A DNA stretch of 64,000 bases from UKL13-2 sp038206765 (GCA_038206765.1 JBBRAM010000016.1:1-64000); one strand, 5' to 3'; shown: positions 23,814-32,950, counted from the first letter of the stretch. The notes: generated by a model from the sequence alone, not told the origin. A program made the numbers and translations.

Positions 23814-24431
23814 TCAAGCCAAACGCTTTTCCATTCGCGCCAATTGCAGTGCTGAGGCTTTCGGGAGCCATAATTCGGGATTCACCGGGAACGGCTTAAC
23901 TTTACCGGTAAGCTGATATCCACGCCGCTCATAAAACGCAATGAGTTCAAGGCGCACGGGGATCACTTCCATCACCATTTTGCTGGCGTGCCATTCGCGT
24001 TGCACGAATAATTCCGCCTCGCGAATCATTTGTTTGCCAATACCACCCGCCTGCAAATCGGGGTTGATGGCAAACATCCCGAAGTAGCCCGCGCACTCCC
24101 CGTCATCATCAGTTTTGGATAGATGAACACTGCCAATAATAGTTGCGGCCTCGCCGACGTCAGCAGCGGAGTTGTCAGAAGGGTTGGCATCTGCGTCGGC
24201 AACTTCGTTGGCATTGGCGCTGGCAGTAGTTTCAGCCAGCAAAATCACTGAATCAGGCGTTTTGATGAGTTCGCTAATTTCCGCCTCATCGGTTCGGACA
24301 CCCTCAAGCAAATCTGCTTCAGTTGTCCAGCCTTTGCGACTAGATTCGCCGCGATACGCAGAATTGACAATGGCAGTGATTTTGTTGGCATCAGCCAACA
24401 GTGCTTTGCGAAACGATAGATGGGGTTTCAT
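23814..24431 (-). CDS. GNAT-family N-acetyltransferase
   Basis: A 205-residue GNAT enzyme. The acetyl-CoA site is near GYFGMFAINPDLQAGGIGKQ, and the C-terminal MEVIPVRLELIAFYERRGYQ matches motif B. Unusually, residues 69-97 form an Ala/Asn/Asp-rich low-complexity insertion in the hairpin between strands. Substrate unknown. It stands directly after nlpD, where betaproteobacterial genomes usually carry rpoS, but a 69-base gap separates it. Confidence 0.8.
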   Translation of the reverse strand: MKPHLSFRKALLADANKITAIVNSAYRGESSRKGWTTEADLLEGVRTDEAEISELIKTPDSVILLAETTASANANEVADADANPSDNSAADVGEAATIIGSVHLSKTDDDGECAGYFGMFAINPDLQAGGIGKQMIREAELFVQREWHASKMVMEVIPVRLELIAFYERRGYQLTGKVKPFPVNPELWLPKASALQLARMEKRLA

Positions 24432-24500
24432 CAGTGATATCGGGCGGCGTGCTCAGCGACTTAGCATGAGTCGCGGTTATTAGAAATTTTAGAATTCGCG

Positions 24501-25646
24501 TTACTGCGGCGGCAATACCTTTAATGGGTCAACCGGTTTGCCATTTTTACGGATCTCAAAATGGAGCTTAACGGTATCGGAGTCGCTGGAGCCCATTTCG
24601 GCAATTTTTTGCCCTTTTTTCACCACCTCGTCTTCTGCAACCAGTACTTTTTCATTATGTGCATAGGCAGACAACCATGTTTCGCTATGCCGAATAATGA
24701 CCAGCCGCCCGTACCCGCGCAACCCGGATTTGTTGTAAATCACTTTACCCGGTGCCGCCGCCAAAATGGGTGCGTTACGGGTGCCGGGAACGTCAATACC
24801 TTTGGTCATATCTGTAAATGTGGCAGTGACTTTGCCTTTGACTGGCCATGCCCACTCAATGTTTTCATTGGCGGGTGCTGGTGTCGTTGGAACAGAACTG
24901 GCATTGGCATTCGTTGCTGGCAAACCGGGGGATAGCGCAGTGGGGAGAGTTGATAGCGCTGTTGATGTTGATGTTGATGTTGATGTTGATGTTGATGTTG
25001 ATGTTGATGTTGATGTTGCCGCCGTGGCTGCTGCTTCGCTGCTCAGTCGTGCATATGCCTGATCGGTGTAGGGCACACGCCCAGCTTTTGGCTCAACTTT
25101 GAGCTGACCGCTATTCTGGGGCCGCGCTTCCAAATCTGAGCTAGGGCCTATGGCCGGTGTTAATACCAACGGTGCAGTAACGGGCTCGCCCGGCTTTATG
25201 GGGGTTGAGGAACCATTCGAATTCGTATTGCCATCAGGCGCGGTGAGGCGCAAGTTGTCGCCAATTCGGATTACGTTTGGGTTTTCAATATTGTTCCAAG
25301 CCGCCAATTCGCGGCGATCCAAGCCGTGTTGAAATGCAATGAAATATAGCGTGTCGCCCTTTTGGACGGTATGGAATTTGGTGGGATCAAGAGGCAGGGG
25401 GATTGGCGGCGTGGACTGTTTAGAAGCGTCCATCGTTGGGCTCGTTTCACCAGACTTTACGACGGGTATCTCGGGCGGCGCCGAGGTCGCCGAGGCCGTT
25501 GTGGCGGGTGTGGGTGGACGCGCATCACTCACCGGCGCGGGAAGTTTCGATGCGCAGCCTGCCAACAGCGCCACCATGAACGCTACCGAAACAGCGATGC
25601 TCCGGTGAACCCTTGATCTGAAAAAAATTATGAAAACAGTGTTCAT
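24501..25646 (-). CDS. nlpD: NlpD-like LysM/M23 lipoprotein, amidase activator
   Basis: A 381-residue outer-membrane lipoprotein. A lipobox (LLAGC) ends the signal at residue 31. One LysM domain lies at about 91-135 (HTVQKGDTLYFIAFQHG). A linker with a run of Ser-Thr dipeptides follows, then a C-terminal LytM (M23) domain at about 262-378. The LytM zinc ligands are incomplete: the first His site reads GIDVPG and the HxH site reads LHFEIR, as in E. coli NlpD, which does not cut itself but activates the amidase AmiC at division. The ATG overlaps the pcm stop by 4 bases, so surE-pcm-nlpD form one operon. Confidence 0.88.
   Translation of the reverse strand: MNTVFIIFFRSRVHRSIAVSVAFMVALLAGCASKLPAPVSDARPPTPATTASATSAPPEIPVVKSGETSPTMDASKQSTPPIPLPLDPTKFHTVQKGDTLYFIAFQHGLDRRELAAWNNIENPNVIRIGDNLRLTAPDGNTNSNGSSTPIKPGEPVTAPLVLTPAIGPSSDLEARPQNSGQLKVEPKAGRVPYTDQAYARLSSEAAATAATSTSTSTSTSTSTSTSTSTALSTLPTALSPGLPATNANASSVPTTPAPANENIEWAWPVKGKVTATFTDMTKGIDVPGTRNAPILAAAPGKVIYNKSGLRGYGRLVIIRHSETWLSAYAHNEKVLVAEDEVVKKGQKIAEMGSSDSDTVKLHFEIRKNGKPVDPLKVLPPQ
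24961..25017. repeat. Hexanucleotide microsatellite in nlpD (9.5 copies)
   Basis: The unit gttgat repeats perfectly from 24961 to 25017. On the nlpD strand it encodes Ser-Thr dipeptides in the linker between LysM and LytM. A 6-bp unit keeps the frame, so copy-number change would only alter linker length. Confidence 0.9.
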
Positions 25647-26323
25647 ACAGTTCCTGAAACGAGAGGGACGAACCGAACATCGTGGACTATTTTTTCTGCA
25701 TAGCCGTCCTCGGTACGGTCGATGACATAAAGCTTTTGTGATTCTGTGCCGACAGGTAAAACCATACGCCCGCCCACTGCTAATTGCTGTTTTAATTCCG
25801 GCGGAACATGGGTGGCGGCAGCGGTCATCAAAATCGCATCGTAGGGGCCGCCCTCGGCATAACCAAAATGGCCATCGGCATGTTTAAAAATAATATTGAA
25901 ATAACGCAAATCGCGCAGGGTCCGGCGTGCCTTGTCCATCAGCGGTGCGATGCGCTCGACGGTATAAACCTGCTTCGCCAATTTGGCGAGAATCGCCGTT
26001 TGATAGCCGCAGCCCGTACCGATTTCTAGCGCTTTTTTCGGCAAACCCGGTTCGCAAATCAACTCCGTCATGATCGCCACAATTTCAGGCGTAGAGATGG
26101 TTTGACCCAACCCAATCGGCAATGCTTTGTCTAGCTCATACGCCCTCGCCTCCAAGGCGCCTTCAACAAACGCATGGCGCGGCACGTCCGACATCACTTT
26201 CAACACCCGCTCGTCCTTGACGCCCTTTGCACGCAGCGCATCGACCATCCGCGCACGGGTGCGGTCGGAGGTCATGCCGGAACCTTGAAACTTGGCGGCG
26301 AATTTTTCGGTGGTGGAGTTCAT
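25643..26323 (-). CDS. pcm: Protein-L-isoaspartate O-methyltransferase
   Basis: A 226-residue PCMT that methylates L-isoaspartyl residues in aged proteins to start their repair. The SAM motif is EIGTGCGYQTAILA at about 103-116, and PRHAFVEGALEARAYELDKALPIG and GQTISTPEIVA are the substrate-binding regions of this family. I chose the ATG at 26323 (MNSTTEKFAAKF); a TTG 19 codons upstream overlaps surE. No clear Shine-Dalgarno for either. Second gene of the surE-pcm-nlpD operon. Confidence 0.92.
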   Translation of the reverse strand: MNSTTEKFAAKFQGSGMTSDRTRARMVDALRAKGVKDERVLKVMSDVPRHAFVEGALEARAYELDKALPIGLGQTISTPEIVAIMTELICEPGLPKKALEIGTGCGYQTAILAKLAKQVYTVERIAPLMDKARRTLRDLRYFNIIFKHADGHFGYAEGGPYDAILMTAAATHVPPELKQQLAVGGRMVLPVGTESQKLYVIDRTEDGYAEKIVHDVRFVPLVSGTV

Positions 26324-26364
26324 CGCATCTGATCTAGTGGTATTGATTCTCGTGGTGCGTAAAA

Positions 26365-27108
26365 CTAGGAACTGAGCCAATCCGCCGATTGTTTCATTTG
26401 CGCGTAATTTGTTAAATCCATCTGCAACGGCGTGACCGAAACGCGATTACTCTCGGTGCAATAGAAGTCGGTTCCCGGCCCTGCATCAGCAGCACCGCCC
26501 GCAGCACCCACCCAATACATCGTTTCGCCGCGCGGGTTGATGGTTTTGATGGATGGCTCGGCCTTGTGGCGTTTGCCAAGGCGGGTTACTTCAAAGCCCT
26601 GCAACTGATCGCGTGGAATATCAGGCACATTCACATTAAGCAATGTCGGGGTTTTAATAGGTGAGCGAATATGACGTTTCACCAGCTCTGCCGCAACCCA
26701 AGCGGCAGTTTCAAAATAGCGATGCTCGCGCGTCACCATCGACACTGCAATTGATGGGATGCCGAGCAAAAATCCCTCAGTCGCCGCTGCGACAGTGCCC
26801 GAATAAATGGTGTCGTCCCCCATATTCGCGCCGTGGTTAATACCTGAAACGACCATATCCGGCACAAAATCGAGCACGCCCGTCACAGCCATGTGTACAC
26901 AATCTGTTGGCGTGCCGTTGAGAAAAAAGAAGCCATTAGGCGCTTTGCGCAATGAAAGCGGGCGATCCAGCGTCAGGGAATTCGAAGCACCACTTTTATC
27001 GCGTTCCGGGGCAACGACCGTAATTTCAGCAAGTTCAGAAAGTGCGGCAGCAAGGGCGGCTAAACCGGGGGCGAAATAGCCATCGTCGTTTGAGAGGAGA
27101 ATTCGCAT
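26365..27108 (-). CDS. surE: 5'/3'-nucleotidase SurE
   Basis: A 247-residue SurE, a metal-dependent phosphatase acting on nucleoside monophosphates, linked to survival in stationary phase. The metal site Asp8-Asp9 is in LLSNDDGYFAPG, with Ser in KSGASNSLT and Asn in VSGINHGANMGDDTIYSGT. Length is standard. First gene of the operon with pcm and nlpD, an arrangement conserved across proteobacteria. Confidence 0.96.
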   Translation of the reverse strand: MRILLSNDDGYFAPGLAALAAALSELAEITVVAPERDKSGASNSLTLDRPLSLRKAPNGFFFLNGTPTDCVHMAVTGVLDFVPDMVVSGINHGANMGDDTIYSGTVAAATEGFLLGIPSIAVSMVTREHRYFETAAWVAAELVKRHIRSPIKTPTLLNVNVPDIPRDQLQGFEVTRLGKRHKAEPSIKTINPRGETMYWVGAAGGAADAGPGTDFYCTESNRVSVTPLQMDLTNYAQMKQSADWLSS

Positions 27109-27163
27109 CGTTTTTTCTTAAATGATCAATCCAAATTATGCCACATCGCCACCCTGCCAGGCG

Positions 27164-28432
27164 CTACGTTTCCCCAGAAACCGTTGCCAACGGGCGGCTG
27201 GCAGGCTTGGCAACAAAGAATCGTTTCAAGTTTAAAAAGTGCTTCTCAAACAGGTGATAAGACAGCAGCGCCAGCGCGTAAAGCACCACCACGCTCCCGG
27301 AGATGTACAAAAGCTCAGCGATCAGCGAATGCGCCATATCTACGCGCAACTTCGCCAACAACGGCCTTCCCACCAAATCGTGTAGCGGTTTGTGGAATAC
27401 ATACATCGCATAACTGTATTTACCCAAGCTGCGCAGTGGCGGAAGCCGCAGCAGTTTGAATACGCCACCCGTCGATTGCAAATCAGCACAGGCGGCGGCC
27501 AGAATCACCAATCCAAACGCCAATGCCAGCAAGGTAAAACCAATCGTTTCACCCCAAAAATTTTCGAACGAAAACCCGTGCGTTGCCAACACGCCCACGA
27601 TCACCACGCCAAACCCCGCGATCAAAGCTTGCATCGGTTTGGCCATGATTCGCTGCCAACCGTTGGGTAATTCTGGCATTCGCATCAATGCGGCAAACGC
27701 GGCGCCAATCACAAGCGCATCCATGCGGCAAATCGTTAACAAATAAATCTCGTCACGCCCGTCGCCATGCCACGCAAAAATCAACCGTGTGGCCAAGCTG
27801 ATGACGGAAATCATGATACAGAGGCGAATACAGGCGGCAACACTGGCGCGGTACATTGGCAGCGCCAGCAACAACGGCCACAACAAATAAAATTGTTCCT
27901 CCACCGCCAGCGACCAAAAATGCGGAAAAGTATGACTCCCGATCCCGACCGGCTCGACCCAATTCACCAGATAAGTCCATAGCCAGATCTGCTGATTCCA
28001 ATCTTTCTCGACTCCGGGAGAAATAATTCCAAACGCGGGCAACAAGATGAAGGCCAGCGCCAGCGCACCATAGTAAAGCGGAAAAATTCGCAGCGTACGT
28101 CGCGCGTAAAAGCCAAAAAAATAATTCGCGCTTTTTTGTGTGTCGAGCAAGATCCCGGTAATTAAAAATCCGCTTAAGACAAAAAATAATTGCACACCAG
28201 CCCAACCCGTCCCGATCGCGTAACCGAATAAATAATTTAGGATGGTCGAGCGATCGTCGAGCATGCCGAGTTGGTGGACCAAGACCATTAAAATGGCGAT
28301 GCCACGCAGACCGTCAAGGGCTGGAAAGTGGCGTGGATGCTGGGGGTTGGCAGTGCCCGCCCTGGTTAATGTGGTCGTTGAGGCTGTATTAGCGGTCGAC
28401 ATTGCGGACGAGGCGGACGAATGAATCATCAC
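27164..28432 (-). CDS. Acyltransferase 3 family membrane protein (OafA/YrhL-like)
   Basis: A 422-residue membrane protein with about ten hydrophobic helices. The family signature LDGLRGIAILMVLVHQ lies at about residues 39-54, with FFVLSGFLITGIL and FPHFWSLAVEEQFYLLWPLL further on. Such enzymes O-acetylate sugars of LPS, capsule or peptidoglycan; the target is unknown. The N-terminal 35 residues are Ser/Thr/Ala-rich and probably unstructured. The start overlaps the tilS stop by 4 bases, so it is transcribed with tilS. Confidence 0.9.
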   Translation of the reverse strand: MMIHSSASSAMSTANTASTTTLTRAGTANPQHPRHFPALDGLRGIAILMVLVHQLGMLDDRSTILNYLFGYAIGTGWAGVQLFFVLSGFLITGILLDTQKSANYFFGFYARRTLRIFPLYYGALALAFILLPAFGIISPGVEKDWNQQIWLWTYLVNWVEPVGIGSHTFPHFWSLAVEEQFYLLWPLLLALPMYRASVAACIRLCIMISVISLATRLIFAWHGDGRDEIYLLTICRMDALVIGAAFAALMRMPELPNGWQRIMAKPMQALIAGFGVVIVGVLATHGFSFENFWGETIGFTLLALAFGLVILAAACADLQSTGGVFKLLRLPPLRSLGKYSYAMYVFHKPLHDLVGRPLLAKLRVDMAHSLIAELLYISGSVVVLYALALLSYHLFEKHFLNLKRFFVAKPASRPLATVSGET

Positions 28433-29412
28433 GACGCACCATTGGCCTTAAGGACTAGCTTGCCCTGCTTTCGGCAAATCAAAAAATCGTGTCCACCAGC
28501 TTGATGGGGCTTGCTCTCAGGCGCATCGCGAAAAATTTGCCCTGCCCAGGTCTCCAACTGTGCGTGCGTCGGCTGCGCCACGTTTTGCCATCGCAACCAA
28601 TAGTAGAGCGCGTTGCATCGCCTGGCCATCGGTAGCGCATCAAGTGCATCCGCAAACGCATCACGGCCGTTCCATTTTAAGTCGATCACCGCCAATGCCT
28701 CGTTGAGTTCGGCGCTCTCGGCGGCATGTTGCGCGGTGCGAGCGAGGGAATCGGCATAGTGCGGGAACCGCGCCGCGATGATCGGAATCACCTCGTGGCG
28801 CATGAAGTTTCGGGTGTAGCGGGTGTCATTGTTCGATTCATCTTCGATCCATTGAAGGTCGCGGACAGCGGCGTACAATTCAATCTGGGCGCGGGTGATT
28901 TTGAGCAGGGGGCGCAACAAAGTTTGCGATGTTGAGAGCGCCCTGCTCTCGCCCATGCCAGCCAGTCCATTCAGGCCCGTGCCTCGCAACATTTGGTGCA
29001 ACACGGTTTCGGCTTGGTCGTCTTGGTGTTGCGCGGTAACAATAAATCGGGCGCTCGATTTTTTTAGCGCGGCGTAGCGGGCAGCGCGGGCGGCGGCTTC
29101 CAAGCCCGCACCAGAATTTCTGTCCACTGCAACCGATTCAACTGTAATGGCAACGCTGCGTTTTTCGCATTCCGCCACACAAAAATCCGCCCAATGTTGG
29201 GCGTTTGGGCTGATATTGTGATTGACATGAATCGCCTCAAACACAAGGCTGGGCGCGGCGTTTGAAAGATTTATCCTGTGCAGAATATCCAGCAAAGCCA
29301 TGGAATCAACACCACCCGACAGCGCGATCGCAATTCCGCTTTCACTGACGTTCTGGCGACCCAAGAAATCGGCAACGTGGGTTGTTAGCTGCTGTTCAAT
29401 GGCGGATTTCAT
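28429..29412 (-). CDS. tilS: tRNA(Ile)-lysidine synthase
   Basis: A 327-residue TilS, which converts C34 of the CAU-anticodon tRNA-Ile2 to lysidine so that it reads AUA. The PP-loop ATP motif ALSGGVDSMALL is at about residues 29-40, and QHQDDQAETVLHQMLRGTGLNGLAGM is the second signature. At 327 residues it is shorter than E. coli TilS (about 432) and lacks most of the C-terminal domains; shorter forms are known. It is essential. It is cotranscribed with the acyltransferase. Confidence 0.93.
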   Translation of the reverse strand: MKSAIEQQLTTHVADFLGRQNVSESGIAIALSGGVDSMALLDILHRINLSNAAPSLVFEAIHVNHNISPNAQHWADFCVAECEKRSVAITVESVAVDRNSGAGLEAAARAARYAALKKSSARFIVTAQHQDDQAETVLHQMLRGTGLNGLAGMGESRALSTSQTLLRPLLKITRAQIELYAAVRDLQWIEDESNNDTRYTRNFMRHEVIPIIAARFPHYADSLARTAQHAAESAELNEALAVIDLKWNGRDAFADALDALPMARRCNALYYWLRWQNVAQPTHAQLETWAGQIFRDAPESKPHQAGGHDFLICRKQGKLVLKANGAS

Positions 29413-29684
29413 AAAATAATTGGCGGCTGTTCAAGGCAGATTTATCATGGTTCGTAGCGCTGAAAAAAGGCAACCGACAAACACGCGAAGGACAACTTAA
29501 AACAACGACGCGATCGCGGAAAAAGAATTGGGAATGCCTACAATTGGTGATGGCGATTGAGGCTTCCTGCCCTGTAACCCTTCGCGCTTGACTCCTAGCC
29601 CCCCACAATCGAAGAGCCCTCTCCGGCTCACTTGCTGCCTTCCGCCCATCCTTCCGTCCTCCCTCGCTCCCTTGCCTCGTTCCG

Positions 29685-30659
29685 TCAGCCAGCCACTTCC
29701 TTGAACTTCCCTAACTCAAGCAATTTTTTCTGGCGTGCCAGCACCAGTTTGTCGGTGGGCATTTCTTGCAATTGTTTCAGCGAATCGGCAATTGCTTTTT
29801 TAAGTGACAGCGCCATCGCCGCCGGATCGCGGTGTGCGCCACCGAGTGGTTCGCTGATCACTTTGTCGATCAAGCCAAGCGCTTTGAGTTTTGGCGCCGT
29901 AATCGCCATGATTTCGGCAGCTTCGGATGCTTTGGTTGAGTCTTTCCATAAAATCGACGCACAGCCCTCGGGCGAAATGACGGAATAGGTTGAATATTGC
30001 AGCATAAAGGTGAGATCACCCACGGCAATCGCCAGCGCCCCGCCTGAGCCACCTTCCCCGATAACGGTGCAAATGATCGGTATACGGAGCCCTGCAAGTA
30101 CATACAAATTGTGGCCAATCGCCTCGGACTGGCCGCGTTCTTCGGCGCCCACGCCAGGGTACGCACCGGGCGTATCGATAAAAGTTAACAACGGCACACC
30201 AAACTTTTCAGCAAGTTTCATCAGGCGCAGCGCTTTGCGGTAGCCCTCGGGGCGCGGCATACCGAAATTGCGGAACTGGCGTTCTTTGGTATCGCGGCCT
30301 TTTTGGTGACCGATCACCATCACACTTTGCCCGTTAAAGCGGGCCATGCCGCCAACAATCGCGGCATCATCGGCATAAGATCGATCACCGTGCAGCTCTT
30401 CAAATTCGGTGGTCATTGCGGCAATGTAGTCGAGCGAATAGGGCCGCTGCGGATGGCGAGCCACTTGACTGATTTGCCACGCATTGAGCTTCGAATAAAT
30501 ATCTTTGGTCAGCCCCTGGCTTTTTTTGGCGAGTTTTTCAATCTCGGCTGAAATATCGACGGCGGAGTCATCTTGTCCAAAGCGCAACGCTTCGATTTTG
30601 CCTTCGAGCTCGGCGATGGGGGCTTCAAAATCCAGAAAATTGGGTTTAGTTGTACTCAT
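29685..30659 (-). CDS. accA: Acetyl-CoA carboxylase carboxyltransferase subunit alpha
   Basis: A 324-residue AccA, one half of the carboxyltransferase that transfers carboxyl from biotin to acetyl-CoA to make malonyl-CoA for fatty acids. Recognised by LDFEAPIAELEGKIEALR at the start, RHPQRPYSLDYI, ELHGDRSYADDAAIVGG, FIDTPGAYPGVGAEERGQ and GEGGSGGALAI, all in the expected order. Length is normal. It lies upstream of tilS on the same strand, a frequent betaproteobacterial neighbourhood, with a 272-base gap that holds no gene. Confidence 0.96.
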   Translation of the reverse strand: MSTTKPNFLDFEAPIAELEGKIEALRFGQDDSAVDISAEIEKLAKKSQGLTKDIYSKLNAWQISQVARHPQRPYSLDYIAAMTTEFEELHGDRSYADDAAIVGGMARFNGQSVMVIGHQKGRDTKERQFRNFGMPRPEGYRKALRLMKLAEKFGVPLLTFIDTPGAYPGVGAEERGQSEAIGHNLYVLAGLRIPIICTVIGEGGSGGALAIAVGDLTFMLQYSTYSVISPEGCASILWKDSTKASEAAEIMAITAPKLKALGLIDKVISEPLGGAHRDPAAMALSLKKAIADSLKQLQEMPTDKLVLARQKKLLELGKFKEVAG

Positions 30660-30900
30660 GGATGCTTGTTGAATGTTGCTCGCTGGTGAAAAGGCGACAA
30701 TTTGAGCGGTGCGATGTAAAGGGGCTGAAGCGAAGACTGGGCAGCTTTAAAAATAGCGTTGAGTCTTTGGCCCCCGTCACGTCACGTCACGCCACAAAAG
30801 TTAACAATGCGAATGATACCAAGTTGTGCCGGTATAATTGTTTTTAGCATAAAACGATAAAAGCAACGACCGGCGAAACATCACAGGGCACAGGAACAAT

Positions 30901-31467
30901 ATGGGCAACCGCCTGAGCAAGATTACCACCCGCACCGGCGATGACGGCACGACCGGCCTCGGCGACGGCGCACGGGTCGCTAAATCAGCGCTGAGGGTGG
31001 GTGTGATGGGTGATGTGGATGAGTTGAATAGCCAAATCGGCTTAGTATTAACGGAGCCGTTACCCCTTACCGCGACCATAATGCTCACGCGAATTCAAAA
31101 TCAGCTGTTCGATTTGGGCGGTGAAATCTGCATTCCGGGCTATGTGGCGCTAACCGAGAGGCACGTCCTGTTTTTAGATGAGGCTATCGCTGCATCGAAC
31201 GCTGATCTGCCACCGCTGAAAGAGTTTATTTTGCCCGGCGGTTCGCGCGCGGCGGCAATGGCACATGTAGCGCGTACGGTGGCGCGCCGCGCCGAACGGG
31301 GGTTAGTGATGCTGGCTAGCAACGAAGCAGAAAAAATTACTACCCATGCTTTGCAATACCTGAATCGCTTATCTGATCTACTATTCATCTTGGCCCGCAC
31401 TCTAAACCGGCACGCCGGTGTTGCCGACGTATGCTGGTCGCGCGACGTTTCCCCTTCCGCACCCTGA
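30901..31467 (+). CDS. PduO-type cob(I)yrinic acid a,c-diamide/cobalamin adenosyltransferase
   Basis: A 188-residue ATP:cob(I)alamin adenosyltransferase that makes adenosylcobalamin. The N-terminal ATP-binding motif ITTRTGDDGTTGLGDGARV and the helix with GDVDELNSQIG are conserved in PduO/EutT-type enzymes, as is LPGGSRAAAMAHVARTVARR and the end NRLSDLLFILAR. A TATAAT box lies at 30833-30838, 62 bases before the ATG, without an obvious -35. The next gene, an ECF sigma factor, starts 25 bases after its stop. Confidence 0.92.
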   Translation: MGNRLSKITTRTGDDGTTGLGDGARVAKSALRVGVMGDVDELNSQIGLVLTEPLPLTATIMLTRIQNQLFDLGGEICIPGYVALTERHVLFLDEAIAASNADLPPLKEFILPGGSRAAAMAHVARTVARRAERGLVMLASNEAEKITTHALQYLNRLSDLLFILARTLNRHAGVADVCWSRDVSPSAP

Positions 31468-31492
31468 ACCCATACAAAACACACACCTCAAT

Positions 31493-32086
31493 ATGGCCGA
31501 TCTTGACTTGAATGAAAAACTAGCCGCTTTGCTCGCAAGAGCCGGGCTGGGCGATAAAAACGCGTTCGCCACACTTTATGACACAACCAAATCGAAACTG
31601 TTTGCGGTTTCGCTGCGTATAGTCAGAGAGCGGCATATCGCCGAGGAAGTTTTGCAGGATAGTTTTGTGAATATATGGAATAACGCTTCAAATTACGCGG
31701 TCGCCAAAGCGTCACCTATGACGTGGATGTCGGCCATTGTGCGCAACCGCAGCCTTGATATCGTGCGTCGTCCCCATCTTGAAATTCAGGATGAGGAGGA
31801 ATTTTTTACGCTCAATTTGGAAGACCAGAGCTTGGGCCCCCAAGATCAGCTGACGCAAGGCCGCGATGTTGCGCAAGTAGAAGTTTGCCTGAACGGCTTA
31901 GAAGCTGACCAGCGTCAGACAATCTCACTCGCGTTTTTTCATGGGCTCTCGCATTCTGAATTGTCAACGCATTTGAACAAACCATTAGGCACCATCAAAA
32001 CCCATATCCGCCGAGGATTGCTGAAGCTCAAAGACTGCCTGAATGATCATGTCGAATACACGCCACAAGACGGGGGGCGCCCATGA
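31493..32086 (+). CDS. ECF-family RNA polymerase sigma factor
   Basis: A 197-residue sigma-70 family protein with sigma2 (about 25-95, including RERHIAEEVLQDSFVNIW) and sigma4 (about 133-185, with HGLSHSELSTHLNKPLGTIK, a helix-turn-helix for -35 recognition). There is no sigma1.1 or sigma3, so it is an ECF (group IV) factor. The ATG at 31493 avoids overlap with the adenosyltransferase. It overlaps the following anti-sigma gene by 4 bases. Target promoters are unknown; the pair resembles SigK/RskA systems. Confidence 0.9.
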   Translation: MADLDLNEKLAALLARAGLGDKNAFATLYDTTKSKLFAVSLRIVRERHIAEEVLQDSFVNIWNNASNYAVAKASPMTWMSAIVRNRSLDIVRRPHLEIQDEEEFFTLNLEDQSLGPQDQLTQGRDVAQVEVCLNGLEADQRQTISLAFFHGLSHSELSTHLNKPLGTIKTHIRRGLLKLKDCLNDHVEYTPQDGGRP

Positions 32087-32838
32087 AACACGTTACCCCT
32101 GTAGTTCGCAGCCAGTTAGCCGGCGAATACGTGCTTGGCACAATGCGTGGCGGTGCGCGGCGCCGGTTTGAACAATTTTTGAAATCCGATTACGCACTTC
32201 GCGCCGAAGTAGCGCGATGGGAGGCCGATCTCACACCGATGGCCGAACGGCTCAAACCGATTACCCCACCCGACCACGTCTGGGCGAATATTCAAGCTCG
32301 CATTGGTGGCGCGAACGTCGCCACGGCGGCAAAAACACCCGCCGCAAGTTGGTTTGATAGCGTTAAATTTTGGCGTGGCTTTGGCATGGGCGCCGCCGCG
32401 CTGGCCACGGTATTATTGGCAACGTTAGTGACATTCAGATCCAATGTTGAAACGCAAGATCCGATGATGCTCGCAGTCCTCGAAGACGGCGGCAACGCCC
32501 GAATGGTGGTCGAGCAGCCAAAGTCAGGATTGCTGATGGTCAAAATGATCAAGCCCTGGAAAACGATGGCGGATAAGAGCATGGAGCTCTGGGTCATCCC
32601 CAAAATTGGCGCACCGCGCTCACTGGGCGTGATCAATGACGACGGTGAAACCAAGCTCGCGATGACCGATATGGAAGTACGGCTCACCGACGGTACCGTT
32701 TTCGCTCTAACCCGTGAAGACAGAGGCGGCTCGCCAACAGGTGCGCCCACGAGCAGCGTATTGTGCAAAGGCACGATCGCGCGAATGCCGCCTAAGACGG
32801 ACCAAAACGCCTCTAAAAAATCCAGTTCGCCAATTTAG
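32083..32838 (+). CDS. RskA-like anti-sigma factor
   Basis: A 251-residue single-pass membrane protein. The cytosolic N-terminus (1-98) contains the LAGEYVLGTMRGGARRRFEQ motif of anti-sigma domains. One membrane helix is at about 99-118. The periplasmic RskA domain follows (MELWVIPKIGAPRSLGVIND). It should hold the preceding ECF sigma factor inactive until an envelope signal arrives. The 4-base overlap with the sigma gene fits coupled synthesis of sigma and inhibitor. The signal is unknown. Confidence 0.88.
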   Translation: MKHVTPVVRSQLAGEYVLGTMRGGARRRFEQFLKSDYALRAEVARWEADLTPMAERLKPITPPDHVWANIQARIGGANVATAAKTPAASWFDSVKFWRGFGMGAAALATVLLATLVTFRSNVETQDPMMLAVLEDGGNARMVVEQPKSGLLMVKMIKPWKTMADKSMELWVIPKIGAPRSLGVINDDGETKLAMTDMEVRLTDGTVFALTREDRGGSPTGAPTSSVLCKGTIARMPPKTDQNASKKSSSPI

Positions 32839-32863
32839 GGGTGGCTTAACACCAACTTAGCGC

Positions 32864-32950
32864 CGCCTCAGGACTGCATCGGGACTGCCTCGGGACTGCC
32901 TTATAGCCGTTTCAGGGCTGTCTCGGAGCCGTTTCAGGGCTGTTTCAGGG
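32864..32950. repeat. Imperfect tandem repeat after the anti-sigma gene
   Basis: Short units such as gcctcgggactgc and gccgtttcagggctg recur in about 85 bases. No hairpin terminator is obvious. It may be slipped-strand sequence in the convergent gap. Confidence 0.6.

Noticed and set aside
24766..25062. Plus-strand frame with a Val-Asp repeat
   Set aside because: It is the reverse reading of the nlpD hexanucleotide array.
30777..30795. cgtcacgtcacgtcacgcc repeat as an operator
   Set aside because: Short and without a known binding-site match; could be chance.
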